From positions 305,654-369,653 of the forward strand of contig NZ_BOML01000021.1 in assembly GCF_016862175.1 (NCBI RefSeq): a stretch of DNA of 64,000 nt. Reading direction: 5' to 3'. This document shows positions 41,165-50,354 of the stretch, piece after piece. The notes beneath the pieces are model-generated. The model made no database searches. It was not told where the DNA came from and worked only from the letters and a program-made list of their open reading frames with translations. Origin of the DNA: Paractinoplanes durhamensis (lineage in GTDB: Bacteria > Actinomycetota > Actinomycetes > Mycobacteriales > Micromonosporaceae). Position 1 is the stretch's first letter, and the number at the start of each line of letters is the position of its first letter. The position numbers and the translations under genes are program-made.

Positions 41165-42487
41165 TCAAGGCAGCAGCGGCAGGATCGCGCAGTTCGAGTC
41201 GGCCGGCTTGCCGGCCAGCCGCTGGTAGAGCCAGTCGACCGCGGTGGCCTGGTCGGCCAGCAGCGGCCCGAAGTGGTTGAGCAGCGGGTCGACCAGCCAC
41301 GGCACCGTGACCGGCGCGTAGACCACGTCACCGCCGAGCTTGCACCAGTCGGCCGCCATCGTGCGGGCCTGGGCGTGCGGCACCAGGTTGTCGAAGAGGC
41401 CGGTCGCGACCCGGACCACGCCGGCCGGCTTCCGGTTCCCGATCGTCTGCTCGTCGACGAACGCCTTCAGCTGGGGCTCGGCCTTGATGATGTCGGCCAG
41501 CGACTTCCCGTTCTTCGTCCACGACGTGGTGCGCTGCAGCGCGTAACCGAAGATGGCGTCGCCGACACACATCGTCGACAGGTCCGTCAGGGTGGCCTTG
41601 CCGGCGTCGCTGAGGTACTTGTCGACCAGCGTCGAGAGGCTCGGGTCGGTCTGCCGGAACCCGTTCACCGACCAGCCCAGCGCCCCGACCAGCTCGGTGC
41701 CGTCGATCGCCGCGGTGACCGCGGCCAGGTCGGCCGGCGGCGCCCCGGAGTAGGTGGCGGTCAGCCGGACATCGGGCGCGTAGGACGACTGCAGTTCGGC
41801 GGCCGACGCGACCGCGCCGCCACCCTGGCTGTAGCCGTAGAGGCCCACCCCGGAGGCGGCGGTGAGCGAGGTGCCCGGGAGCGCCTTAGCCGCCCGGGCG
41901 GCGTCCAGCACGGCGTGGCCCTCGTCCACCCGGTTGACGTAGGTGTGCAGCCGGTCGGTGGTGCCGAGACCCAGGTAGTCGGTCTGTACGACGGCGAGGC
42001 CCTTGGCGAGCAGTTGGTAGATGGCCAGCACCTCGTAGCCGATCGACACCGTCGTCTGGTCACCGACGCCGAAGATCAGGCCGTACTGCAGGGCGAGCGA
42101 GGTCGAGCACTGATCGCCCTGCCCCATCGTGCCGGGCGCGAGCACCACCAGCGGCCGCGGTCCCGGCCCGCGCCAGGCGGCCGAGGGCTCGAGGTAGGCG
42201 CCGGTCACCGCGACGGCCTGGCCGCCGGTGTCGGTGGTCCGGTACATGATCCGGGTGGCAGTCCCGGGCAGGGTGCCGTCGATGCCCGGCAGCGACAGCG
42301 CGAGGGGGAGCGGTTCGCTGCGGATCAGGGCGCCGTTGGCGGCCGGCAGGGTGGCCGGCGGGGTGTAGAAACTGGGGATCTCGATGCCGCGGGACGTGTC
42401 GGCGATGGCCGGGGACGGCCCGACCACCACTCCGGCGAGGACCGCGGTGAGCATGACTACTACTGCTGGACGAAAGCGAATGGGCAT
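41165..42487 (-). CDS. Secretory lipase (LIP family)
   Basis: 440-residue exported alpha/beta hydrolase related to fungal secretory lipases and to Candida antarctica lipase A. It has a signal peptide (about 1-29, ending AIADT), oxyanion region PLVVLAPGTMGQGDQCS, and a nucleophile elbow GYSQGGG with Ser220. The conserved lid segment is of PSLSTLVDKYLSDAGK style, and a late histidine lies in VPHAQARTMAADW. It is predicted to hydrolyse acyl esters outside the cell. Single gene, divergent from the polytopic membrane protein, with a shared terminator downstream. Confidence 0.88.
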   Translation of the reverse strand: MPIRFRPAVVVMLTAVLAGVVVGPSPAIADTSRGIEIPSFYTPPATLPAANGALIRSEPLPLALSLPGIDGTLPGTATRIMYRTTDTGGQAVAVTGAYLEPSAAWRGPGPRPLVVLAPGTMGQGDQCSTSLALQYGLIFGVGDQTTVSIGYEVLAIYQLLAKGLAVVQTDYLGLGTTDRLHTYVNRVDEGHAVLDAARAAKALPGTSLTAASGVGLYGYSQGGGAVASAAELQSSYAPDVRLTATYSGAPPADLAAVTAAIDGTELVGALGWSVNGFRQTDPSLSTLVDKYLSDAGKATLTDLSTMCVGDAIFGYALQRTTSWTKNGKSLADIIKAEPQLKAFVDEQTIGNRKPAGVVRVATGLFDNLVPHAQARTMAADWCKLGGDVVYAPVTVPWLVDPLLNHFGPLLADQATAVDWLYQRLAGKPADSNCAILPLLP

Positions 42488-42646
42488 GTCCGGCCTCCGA
42501 GGGCTCTGACCGCGGGCCGGTGGGCGCCCCGCGGTTACCGGACGGTAACCAGAGGAAACGAGACATCCAAGATGCTCGAACTATCACTCCGTGCGTACGC
42601 CTGTTAGCGTCACTCCGGTTGTCGATCTCAGCGTGCGGGGGAACAC

Positions 42647-44377
42647 GTGACCGAACCGCCGACCGGCCGCCGCTTCCGGCGCGAGTTCCTGCTCGCCCCG
42701 ATCGGCTCGGTCCTTCTCGCCGTGGGCATGATCTGGCTCATCCCGCCGTACGCCGCCGACCTGGTCGCGGCCGGGGTCAAGCCGGCCGAGATCGCCAACC
42801 CGGCGAACACGATCGTCGGCGACGGCGGCGACACCGCCGCCCAGGCCTGGCTGATCAGTTGGGTCGGGCACTCCCTCGGCCACGGCCTGCGCGGCTTCTG
42901 GGAGACCAACGCGTTCTACCCCGGCAAGTACGGCCTGGCCTTGAACGACACCCTTTTCGGGTACGCCCCGGCCGCGCTGATCGGCGACGGCGTGACGGCC
43001 GCGCTGGTGCGCTACAACATCCTGTTCGTGCTGGCCTTCGCGCTGGCCTTCCTCGGCGGCTACGCCCTGCTGCGCCAGCTCGGCGCCACCAAGGTGGCCG
43101 CCGCGGTGGCCGGCGCCGCCCTCGCCTACGCGCCCTGGCGCTACGGCCACGTCGGCCACCTGAACATCCTGTCCACCGGCGGGATGACCCTCGCGCTGGC
43201 GATGCTGGCCCGCGGCCACGGCTGGTCGATGACCCGCGGCTACCTGCCCGAGCGGGTCCGGCCCGGCTGGGCGGTGGCCGGCTGGGCGGTCGCGGCCTGG
43301 CAGGTCAGCCTCGGGTTCGGCGTCGGCCTGGTCTTCGTCTACGTGCTGGCCGGGGTGTGCCTGGTCGCGGCGATCGGCTGGCTGATCCGCCGCCGGCCAC
43401 GGCTGCCGCGCCTGCTGGTCGTCGGCGACCTCGCCGGCGGCCTGTTCTTCGCCGCGGTCACCGGCTATTTCGCGTACGCCTACCAGCACGTCCGCGAGCT
43501 CTACCCGGACGTGCTGCGGTCCTGGGACTACGTCGCGGCGTTCTCCCCGGTGCCGCGGAGCCTGCTGGTCGCGCCGGCGTTCTCGCTGCCCTGGGGCAAG
43601 CTGAACGAGGCCGGCCGGATCGCGCTCGGCAACGCCGACCACGAGAAGTCGCTGCTCTGCGGCTACGTTCTCTACCTGCTCGCGTTCGGCGGCATGTTCC
43701 TGTCGGTCTGGTCGGTGCGGCAGCGGCTCTACCTGCTCGGCGGGGCGGTGGCCGGGGTGCTGTTCGCGCTCGGCACCCACGGCCCGCTCTACCGCCTGCT
43801 CTACGACTACGTCCCCGGCTTCGACGGCGGCCGCACCCCGGGCCGGCTGATCCTCTGGCCGACCATCCTGCTGGCGATCCTGGCGGCCGGGTTCGTCAGC
43901 GGGCTGGCCCAGGTCGCCCGGCGCGCGACCCTGCCCGAGTGGTCGGCGATCGGCGCCCGGGTGGTGACCGTGCCGCTGCTGCTCCTGGTGCTGGCCGAGG
44001 GCATGCCCGACCTGGCGCACGTGGACATGAAGCCCGAGCCGGCGGCGATGGCGCTGGCGACCCCGCCGCTGATCGTGCTGCCGTCCGACGACGGCTTCGA
44101 CAGCACCGCGATGCTCTGGTCGACCGCCGGCTTCCCGGAGATGGTCAACGGGGTGGCCAGTTACAACACCCCGGACCGGCAGACCGTGCGGGACGTGATG
44201 CAGTCCTTCCCCAGCGCGGCCAGCCTGGATCTGCTGCGCAAGCTGGGCATCCGCAGCGTCGTGGTGCTGCACGACAAGGTCGGCGGCACGCCCTACGAGC
44301 TGGCGCTGGGCGTGCAGAGCGCGCCCGGCCTCACCCGCGTCGACATCGGCCAGGACGTCCTCTTCCGCGTCTACTGA
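42647..44377 (+). CDS. Polytopic membrane protein, possible GT-C glycosyltransferase (YfhO-like)
   Basis: 576-residue protein with about eleven hydrophobic helices and a soluble C-terminal domain of about 120 residues (ATPPLIVLPSDDGFDSTAMLW ... LLRKLGIRSVVVLHD). The first outside loop contains SWVGHSLGHGLRGFWETNAFYPG, a pattern seen in large families of uncharacterised membrane glycosyltransferases using polyprenyl-phosphate sugars. The catalytic acid is not certain. The GTG at 42647 has GGGGGAA upstream. It sits alone; the next gene starts 55 bp downstream from its own promoter. Envelope glycan modification is a guess. Confidence 0.75.
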   Translation: MTEPPTGRRFRREFLLAPIGSVLLAVGMIWLIPPYAADLVAAGVKPAEIANPANTIVGDGGDTAAQAWLISWVGHSLGHGLRGFWETNAFYPGKYGLALNDTLFGYAPAALIGDGVTAALVRYNILFVLAFALAFLGGYALLRQLGATKVAAAVAGAALAYAPWRYGHVGHLNILSTGGMTLALAMLARGHGWSMTRGYLPERVRPGWAVAGWAVAAWQVSLGFGVGLVFVYVLAGVCLVAAIGWLIRRRPRLPRLLVVGDLAGGLFFAAVTGYFAYAYQHVRELYPDVLRSWDYVAAFSPVPRSLLVAPAFSLPWGKLNEAGRIALGNADHEKSLLCGYVLYLLAFGGMFLSVWSVRQRLYLLGGAVAGVLFALGTHGPLYRLLYDYVPGFDGGRTPGRLILWPTILLAILAAGFVSGLAQVARRATLPEWSAIGARVVTVPLLLLVLAEGMPDLAHVDMKPEPAAMALATPPLIVLPSDDGFDSTAMLWSTAGFPEMVNGVASYNTPDRQTVRDVMQSFPSAASLDLLRKLGIRSVVVLHDKVGGTPYELALGVQSAPGLTRVDIGQDVLFRVY

Positions 44378-44394
44378 GGGCCGTCCGAAGCCCG

Positions 44395-44432
44395 TTGACT
44401 TCCGCCGCGATGGTGCTAATAATACTAGCACT
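44395..44432 (+). promoter_or_regulatory. Promoter with overlapping palindromic operator, likely leaderless start
   Basis: TTGACT (44395-44400), 16 bp, then TAATAA (44417-44422) form a good sigma-70-type promoter. GTGCTA-N7-TAGCAC (44413-44431) is a perfect palindrome covering the -10 box. It ends one base before the ATG at 44433, so the transcript probably begins at or within a few bases of the start codon. The arrangement fits autorepression by the GntR protein. Confidence 0.7.
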
Positions 44433-44783
44433 ATGAGATGGACGATCGATCATTCGTCGCCGGAGCTGCTCCAGCACCAGATCGCCCGGTGCGTCCGGCA
44501 GGGCGTGGCCACGGGCGAGCTGACGGTCGGCGAGCAGTTGCCGCCGGCGGCCGAGCTGGGCGAGGCCCTCTCGGTCGACCGCAACACCGTGCTGACCGCC
44601 TACCGGCAGCTGCGGGACGAGGGGCTGCTGGAGTTCCGCCGGGGCCGCGGGGCCCGGGTGGCGTCGGCGGTGACCGAGCCCGCGCCGGTGGCCGAGGCCG
44701 CCCAGGAGCTGGTGGCCGTGGCCCGCCGGCACGGCCTCGGCCGGGCCGATCTGATCCGCCTCATCGAGCGACTGACCATCTAG
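44433..44783 (+). CDS. GntR-family repressor, YtrA type
   Basis: 116-residue regulator with an N-terminal winged helix (LLQHQIARCVRQGVATGEL ... LSVDRNTVLTAYRQLRDEGLLEFRRGRG) and only a short helical tail, the size of YtrA-subfamily GntR proteins. Those control adjacent transporter or membrane-protein genes. The operator palindrome overlaps its promoter and almost touches the ATG, implying autoregulation and leaderless translation. Thirteen bases separate it from the membrane protein it should co-regulate. The effector is unknown. Confidence 0.88.
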   Translation: MRWTIDHSSPELLQHQIARCVRQGVATGELTVGEQLPPAAELGEALSVDRNTVLTAYRQLRDEGLLEFRRGRGARVASAVTEPAPVAEAAQELVAVARRHGLGRADLIRLIERLTI

Positions 44784-44796
44784 GGGGAGTGGCGTC

Positions 44797-45249
44797 ATGA
44801 CGAGCGTCTATTCGATCTACACCGGCCGGGTCACCAACTGGATCCTGGTGTCCTTGAGCGCCGTTCTGCTGGTGCCCCTGCTGATCGGGAGCAAGGCCTC
44901 GATGCTGACCTTCCCGGTGCTGCTGGCCACGGCCGCGGCACTGGTCAACGTGCTGTGCGGGTCCAGCGTCCGCACGGCGGCGGGGCCGAACGGGGTGACC
45001 GTCCGGCTCGGCGTCCTCGGGTGGCCGCGGCGCACCTACCGCATCGAGCAGATCCGGCACGCCGAGGTCATCACCATCCACCCGTGGTCGGTGGCCTACG
45101 GCTTCTGGTGGGCGCCGCTCCGCACCAGTTTCACGGTCCGCACCGGCCCGACCCTGCGGCTGACGCTGACCACGGGCCGAAAGGTGACCATCACCGTGCC
45201 GGACGCACCCGCCGCGGTGGCCGTCATCCGCGAGGCCATCGGCGCCTGA
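44797..45249 (+). CDS. Small membrane protein with PH-like cytoplasmic domain
   Basis: 150 residues. Two adjacent hydrophobic helices (about 15-33 and 38-55) are followed by a beta-rich soluble domain (GVTVRLGVLGWPRRTYRIEQIRHAEV ... LTLTTGRKVTITVPD), reminiscent of bacterial PH domains. It follows the GntR regulator by 13 bp with GGGGGAG upstream, so the two form a repressor/target pair. A general membrane-stress or envelope role is possible, but nothing specific can be said. Confidence 0.75.
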   Translation: MTSVYSIYTGRVTNWILVSLSAVLLVPLLIGSKASMLTFPVLLATAAALVNVLCGSSVRTAAGPNGVTVRLGVLGWPRRTYRIEQIRHAEVITIHPWSVAYGFWWAPLRTSFTVRTGPTLRLTLTTGRKVTITVPDAPAAVAVIREAIGA

Positions 45250-45298
45250 CCGTTCAGGCGGCGCTTTTCGATGATCATCTAAGCTACGATCCTGCGCC

Positions 45299-45765
45299 AT
45301 GCCGCCGTCCGACGACATCGATTTCGACCTCGCCACCGCCTATCCCGACATCGGTGTGCTGCGGGCCGCGCTCGGCCGGCGCGACTGGGCGGCCTGCCGG
45401 CGGGTGCTCGACGCCGCGCCGCCGGACAGCCGCACCGGGCTGATCCGGGCCGGCTCCGACGAGGACGGCATCGAGGACTTTCTGCGCGACGTGCTGCGGC
45501 GTGACCCGGCGGACAGCGCGGCGGCGGCCATGCTCGGCCGGGGGCTGATCAGCATCGGCTGGAAGGCCCGCACGACGTCGCTGGCCAAGGACGTGTCGCG
45601 GGAGCAGTGGACGGTCTTCTACGAGTGGCTCGCCCGGGCCGAGGAGGTGCTGATCGGGGCGGCCGCCCGCAACCCGCGCGACCCGGCCGTCTGGAGTGCC
45701 CGGATCACCGCGGCGATGGGCCTCTCGCTCGGCCCGGCCGAACAGCGCCGCCGCTACGACCGGCC
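45299..45765 (+). pseudogene. Truncated hypothetical protein (N-terminal half), interrupted by transposase DNA
   Basis: About 155 residues (MPPSDDIDFDLATAYPDIGVLRAALGRRDW in style, to AEQRRRYDR) match the first half of a helical-repeat protein common in actinomycetes. Those proteins continue well beyond RRRYDR. Here the reading frame then runs 32 further residues into unrelated transposase DNA, in the wrong frame, to a stop at 45862. The 3' half of the gene is missing from the window. The function of the intact family is unknown to me. Confidence 0.65.
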
Positions 45766-46373
45766 TCGTGGATCGCGATCCTCGACGCCCGGCGGCTCGG
45801 ACCGGCCGACGACGTCGCCGAGCAGACTGCGATCCAGGTCCGTGGCGTCATCGAACGCCTGATCACCGCAGGACACCGGACGCCCGGCGACCTGGCCGGC
45901 TCCGGCGGTCACCACGAGCACCGCCACCAGCCGGTACGGCACCGCGACCGCCAGCGCCTGGAACCACGTCCACCCCTGGTTGACCCGCCGCGCGGCCTGG
46001 ATCGACCACGACGGAGACCTGCCCGTACCTCCTGGCACCTTGATCCGCCTGCAGGTCGATCATCTGCCCGGCGACCGCGACCCAAAACCGGTCTGGCTGT
46101 GTCGTCACGCACGGATGCCGCACCCGAGGACGTCGACCAGCTCTGCCAGGCATTCTTGCGCCACTTCGACCTGGGACACACGTTCCGCATGATCAACAGA
46201 CCCTCGGCTGGACCGCCCCACGGCTACGCGACCTGGCCGCGGCAGACCGGTGGACCTGGCTCGTGGTCACCGCGTACACCCAGTTACGCCTCGCCCGGCA
46301 CCTGACCGACGATCTACGCCGTCCCTGGGAACCACCCACGCGACACGGCCGGCTCACCCTGGCCAACTACTGA
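45766..46373 (+). mobile_element. Decayed transposase remnant (3' part of an insertion sequence)
   Basis: Pieces of one transposase can be read in successive frames. They are SWIAILDARRLGPADD...VIERLITAGHRTPGD, then VTTSTATSRYGTATASAWNH and GTLIRLQVDHLPGDRDPKPVW, then DVDQLCQAFLRHFDLGHTF, then LGWTAPRLRDLAAADRW and TAYTQLRLARHLTDDLRRPW, to a TGA at 46371. At least three frameshifts and an internal deletion are needed, and the 5' half is absent. The pattern matches a family of IS transposases widespread in Actinobacteria. Its left edge interrupts the gene at 45299. No terminal inverted repeats were recognised. Confidence 0.7.
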
Positions 46374-46542
46374 CCACCTTAACAAGCAGGATCAGCCGTA
46401 ACTGGAGACTCCCGACGGCGCCAACGCAACGGAGCCTCCGGCGATCCCCTCGGGTGCTCCCCGTCCCCCGGGATGCCCTCAGGTGCGGCTGGATCTGTAC
46501 CCAGAGGCCCCGCGCCGGCACCCTGACGTCGAAAGTTTCCGG

Positions 46543-47712
46543 TCAGGCTTCCAGTGAGGTCGACGGCAAGGCGATGGTGAAGGTGGCGCCGAGTCCGGGC
46601 CCGGGGGAGTGGGCGGTGATCGTGCCGTGGTGGGCGTCGACGATGGCTCGGGTGATGGTCAGGCCGATGCCGGATCCGTGCCGGCCGGGTGTTCGCCCGG
46701 GTGGAGCAGCACCGGTGGGGCTGCGTGCGGGGTCAGTGCGGTAGAAGCGATCGAACAGCAGGGCCGCCTGCTCCGGCGGGAAACCGGCGCCGGTGTCGGC
46801 GACGACGACCCGTGCTGTTCCCGGGTGCTGTTCCACGGTGACGGTGACGGTGCCGCCGGGCGGGGTGTGGTGCAGGGCGTTGTCGAGCAGGTTCATCAAG
46901 GCCTCGACGAGGCGGTCCTGGTCCACCATGACGGTGGGGCCCGGATCGGGGGTGCGGACCAGCAGGCCGATCCCGGCGGCGTCGTAGCGGGACCGCAACG
47001 CGGCGGCGGCTCGCCGGGCGAGGGCGGCCAGCGGCACGGGTTGTACGTGTAGGGCGAGTTGGCGTTCCTCGGCGCGGGACACCGATTCCAGGTCGACGAC
47101 GAGCCGGTGCAGTCGGGATGCCTGTTCGCTGAGGGTGTTCAGGGTTTCGTTGTCGACGGGCAGGACGCCGTCGATGATCGCCTCGACGGTGGCTTGCAGC
47201 GCCGCGATAGGGGTGCGTAGTTCGTGGCCGAGGTCGGCGAGCAGCCGCCGGCGGGTCTGCTCGGAGCGGGCCAGTTTGCCGCCGAGCTGGTTGACCGCGG
47301 CGGTCAGGGCGGTGAATTCGGGGCCGAGCCGGGGGTCGGTGAGGTCGGTGTCGTAGTTGCCGTCGGCCATGCGGGTGGTGGTGGCGGCGAGCTCGGCGAC
47401 GGGCGCGGCGAGCCGGCGGGCGACCAGCCAGGTGACAAAGCCGGCGGCGAGCACGGCGATGGTGAGCCCGGCGGTCAAGGAGATCAGGAGGGCCTCGGTG
47501 AAGGCCTGGTCGACGTGGTTCTGCACGGCTGGGGTGAGGTCGGGCATCTGCGAGCGGCGCAGGTGGGCGCCGAACACCGGTGGGGCGATCAGCAGCGCCA
47601 CGATCAGCAGGGTGCTGGCGCCGGCGCAGACGACCAGCGTCATCGCCGTGAACAGCCGGGTGCCCAGCCCGAGGCGGGCCGACCGGCGGCGTAGTGACGT
47701 CCGGCTGGTCAT
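46543..47712 (-). CDS. Sensor histidine kinase of the metal-response island
   Basis: 389-residue membrane kinase. Two transmembrane helices (about 22-45 and 76-98) enclose a very short outside loop of about 30 residues (FGAHLRRSQMPDLTPAVQNHV). A HAMP domain, phospho-accepting His163 in LGHELRTP, N-box ALMNLLDNALHHTPP and GSGIGLTI follow. The start overlaps the response regulator stop (ATGA). The small sensor domain is typical of kinases sensing in or at the membrane. With its Met/Gly-rich and SHOCT partners it may respond to metal or envelope stress. Confidence 0.9.
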   Translation of the reverse strand: MTSRTSLRRRSARLGLGTRLFTAMTLVVCAGASTLLIVALLIAPPVFGAHLRRSQMPDLTPAVQNHVDQAFTEALLISLTAGLTIAVLAAGFVTWLVARRLAAPVAELAATTTRMADGNYDTDLTDPRLGPEFTALTAAVNQLGGKLARSEQTRRRLLADLGHELRTPIAALQATVEAIIDGVLPVDNETLNTLSEQASRLHRLVVDLESVSRAEERQLALHVQPVPLAALARRAAAALRSRYDAAGIGLLVRTPDPGPTVMVDQDRLVEALMNLLDNALHHTPPGGTVTVTVEQHPGTARVVVADTGAGFPPEQAALLFDRFYRTDPARSPTGAAPPGRTPGRHGSGIGLTITRAIVDAHHGTITAHSPGPGLGATFTIALPSTSLEA

Positions 47713-48425
47713 CCGGCGCCCATCCGGTAGCCGACGCCACGCACGGTGCGGATGTAGCGGGGGTCGGCGGGATCGTCGCCCAGCTTGCGGCGGGTGTGGC
47801 CGAGGTGGATGTCGACCAGGTGTTCGTCGCCGACCCAGTCGCCGCCCCATACCGCGTCGATGAGCTGGCGGCGGGTGAACGCCTGCCGGGGGCGGGCGGC
47901 GAGTTCGGCGAGCAGGTCGAACTCCGTACGGGTCAGGTCGACGACCCGCTCGCCGAGGCGGACCTCGCGGCCGACCGGGTCGATCGTCAGCGCCCCGAAG
48001 CGGTGCACGCTCTCGTCGCGGGCACCGCCCGTGGCGGTGCGGGGACGCCGCAGCATGGTGCGGATCCGGGCGACCAGCTCCCGGGGGCTGAACGGTTTGG
48101 TGAGGTAGTCGTCGGCGCCCACGGACAGGCCGATCAGCTTGTCGACCTCATCAGCCCGGGCGGTCAGCATGATGACGTACGCGTCGGTGAAGGTCCTTAG
48201 TGTGCGGCACACTTCGATGCCGTCGATACCGGGCAGCATCAGGTCGAGCACCACCACATCGGGCTCGTGCGCCCGGGCGGCCCGCAGTGCGGTTTCGCCG
48301 TCGGCCGCGGTGGTCACGGTGAACCCGTCCCGCTGCAGGTAGCCGGCGACGGCGCGGACCAGGGCCGGCTCGTCATCGACGACGAGCGCGTGCACACTGG
48401 CCGGTCTCCCGGCGCCGGCGGTCAT
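47709..48425 (-). CDS. OmpR-family response regulator of the metal-response island
   Basis: 238-residue regulator with a receiver domain (acidic pocket VDDEP, Asp61 in VVVLDLMLPG, Lys in YLTKP) and a winged-helix output domain ending VRGVGYRMGAG. The ATG at 48425 has GGGAG 8 nt upstream. It lies 2 bp downstream of the Met/Gly-rich gene and overlaps the kinase, the third of four genes in the operon SHOCT - Met/Gly-rich - regulator - kinase. Confidence 0.9.
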   Translation of the reverse strand: MTAGAGRPASVHALVVDDEPALVRAVAGYLQRDGFTVTTAADGETALRAARAHEPDVVVLDLMLPGIDGIEVCRTLRTFTDAYVIMLTARADEVDKLIGLSVGADDYLTKPFSPRELVARIRTMLRRPRTATGGARDESVHRFGALTIDPVGREVRLGERVVDLTRTEFDLLAELAARPRQAFTRRQLIDAVWGGDWVGDEHLVDIHLGHTRRKLGDDPADPRYIRTVRGVGYRMGAG

Positions 48426-48427
48426 AC

Positions 48428-49150
48428 TTAAGCTCCCGTCATGGTGATGAACGCGCCGTGCCAGGTGTGGTACCAGATCGCCGCGGTGACGGCGTTGACC
48501 GACATCATGCCCACGATCTTCACGCCATGGACGGTGTGCAGGGTGTAGTAACCCGGGAAGGTCGTCGCGTCGTCGGCGGTCAGCCCGCTGTGTTGCGCGT
48601 CGAGCCAGGCCTGGGCGTCGGTGACGGCCTGCCCGGGGGTGACCTGCGCGGGCACGTCGCCGGTCGGGTGCATTCCGTAGCGGGTGTTCCACATCATCGC
48701 CGGCCCGTACTCGACACTCACCGCCCCGGTCGCGGGGTCGATCAGCACCTCGGTGGCGCCGGCGCCGGAGGCGGTGAGCAGTTCGCTGTAGTAGCCGTTG
48801 GCGAATTGCATTACTTCACCGGCGTGCAGCCCGGCACCCAGCTCGTCGGCGAACGCCTGAGCGCGGGTTGTGGCCGCGCCGGTCGTGGTGACCGCGTGCC
48901 CGTCGCCGGGCAGCCCGTAGCGGCCGCCGGTCTGCCAGCTGCCGGCCGGTCCGGACCCGCCCATCATGGCGCCGCCCGTGCCGCCCATCATGCCGCCCGC
49001 CCCCATCATCGGCGGCCCGTAGCCGGCTGCCGGCCGGCTCGTAACAGTCTGACTGCCCACGCCGGCCGCCACCGCTGCGACGCTGCCCATCAGGGTCAGC
49101 ACCGCGACCGCCAGCGCGGCGATCAGCCAGCGCTGCCGCCCGGTGTTCAT
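48428..49150 (-). CDS. Exported Met/Gly-rich protein, PepSY-like, of the metal-response operon
   Basis: 240 residues. An N-terminal signal or anchor helix (about 9-30) is followed by a Met/Gly cluster (PPMMGAGGMMGGTGGAMMGG), the kind of sequence that binds copper(I) in secreted metal-resistance proteins. Then come two alpha/beta units of PepSY flavour (TTRAQAFADELGAGLHAGEV; PGQAVTDAQAWLDAQHSG). It overlaps the SHOCT gene stop by 4 bp and precedes the response regulator by 2 bp. A periplasm-side metal-binding sensor accessory is a reasonable guess. Confidence 0.7.
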   Translation of the reverse strand: MNTGRQRWLIAALAVAVLTLMGSVAAVAAGVGSQTVTSRPAAGYGPPMMGAGGMMGGTGGAMMGGSGPAGSWQTGGRYGLPGDGHAVTTTGAATTRAQAFADELGAGLHAGEVMQFANGYYSELLTASGAGATEVLIDPATGAVSVEYGPAMMWNTRYGMHPTGDVPAQVTPGQAVTDAQAWLDAQHSGLTADDATTFPGYYTLHTVHGVKIVGMMSVNAVTAAIWYHTWHGAFITMTGA

Positions 49151-49407
49151 CGGTGTCCCCTTGCCTGTGCCAGCGTTTGCCGCTGTTGCTGGTAGGTCTC
49201 CTGGTCGATCTCGCCTTGCGCGAAGCGCCGGTCGAGGATTTCTTCCGGTGACTCCCGTCGCGCGTCGCTGTCGCTGCGGACGTCGGGCCGGATGCTGGGC
49301 AGCAGCCGCACCACCAGCAAGATGATCACCAGCAGTAGCAGCAGCCAGAACAGGCCCATCCCGAGCCAGGCACCCCAGCCCATACCTCCGCCGTACCCGC
49401 CCATCAT
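49147..49407 (-). CDS. Small SHOCT-domain membrane protein
   Basis: 86 residues: a Met/Gly start (MMGGYGGGMGWGAW), one transmembrane helix (about 16-38) and a C-terminal SHOCT motif (SPEEILDRRFAQGEIDQETYQQ). SHOCT segments are oligomerisation or localisation tags. GGAAGGAG lies 7 nt before the ATG at 49407, making this the first gene of the operon. Similar small SHOCT proteins often accompany copper-resistance genes in actinomycetes. Confidence 0.83.
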   Translation of the reverse strand: MMGGYGGGMGWGAWLGMGLFWLLLLLVIILLVVRLLPSIRPDVRSDSDARRESPEEILDRRFAQGEIDQETYQQQRQTLAQARGHR

Positions 49408-49601
49408 CGTCGTGCTCCTTCCGGCTCGGGCCGGGTCAACTTGCTCCGGTCCATCTGCCAAGTCTTTGCCTGGCCACCCCTTCACCCTGCCGTGCCGGTG
49501 CGAACATCGTCTGGGGCGAACGACGAAGATTCGACAAAGGAAGCCGGCGAGCGCCCGGAACGCCGGGCCGGCACCATTTCAGGGCAGCGAGTCGGCAGAG
49601 C

Positions 49602-50354
49602 TCAGTGGCCCGGTTCGGGCCGGGCCGGCGCTGACGGGTTACGAGGCCGCAGCACGGACCTGATGTCGGCGGTGAAACGGTCAACGGCGCTCAGCTGCGG
49701 GAAGCGCCCGGGCACGTCGTACACGATGAGCCTGCCGTCAGGAGCCGCCGGGCGGAGCCGGGCGGCCGGTGGGCTGCTGTGGATCGCCAGACGCTGATGA
49801 TTTGCTGCTACCCGCGTCGTGGACGCCGTGTCCCGCTGCAGGCAACCGCGGTAGGCGTGCAGCAGGCAGCCGTCGTCGGTGGGGGTGGCCAGCGACCGGT
49901 ACTGCCGCGGCACGGAGGCCGGCTGCATGTGCTGCAGGTAGCCGGGGCGGTCGACGGGCGGGTCCGGTTCGGCGTCCACGGTGACCACGGCGTGGGCAGC
50001 GTACCGGGAGGCGAACAGCTCGGCCAGTGTCGCGGAGGGGCCGTGGGCGACGATGACGGGTGCCTGCGGGATGCGCAGATCGGCGATCAGGGCGGCGAGT
50101 TCGTCGACCAGCAGGTGCGGCTCGTACGTCTGCCGGCGGGCCGAGTTGCCGTGGCCGGGCAGGTCGACGGCGATCACGGTGGCGTGCAGGCGCAGGTCGG
50201 CGGCGACCGCCCACCACGAGGTGCGGCCGAACAGGATCGCCGGGATGAACACGACCGGCCGGCCGTGCGATCCCCACGTGTCGTATTCCCAGCATCGGCG
50301 GCGGTCCGGCCATTGGCGGGTGACGCGCACCGGGGGCAAGGGCTGATCACTCAT
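49602..50354 (-). CDS. Alpha/beta hydrolase
   Basis: 250-residue soluble alpha/beta hydrolase (RPVVFIPAILFGRTSWWAV; ATVIAVDLPGHGNSARR). The nucleophile elbow reads VAHGPSATLA, i.e. G-P-S-A-T in place of the common G-x-S-x-G. The acid strand and final histidine are hard to place; the last 70 residues are atypical, so activity is uncertain. It lies 194 bp beyond the SHOCT operon start, in the same orientation but probably separately transcribed. Confidence 0.7.
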   Translation of the reverse strand: MSDQPLPPVRVTRQWPDRRRCWEYDTWGSHGRPVVFIPAILFGRTSWWAVAADLRLHATVIAVDLPGHGNSARRQTYEPHLLVDELAALIADLRIPQAPVIVAHGPSATLAELFASRYAAHAVVTVDAEPDPPVDRPGYLQHMQPASVPRQYRSLATPTDDGCLLHAYRGCLQRDTASTTRVAANHQRLAIHSSPPAARLRPAAPDGRLIVYDVPGRFPQLSAVDRFTADIRSVLRPRNPSAPARPEPGH

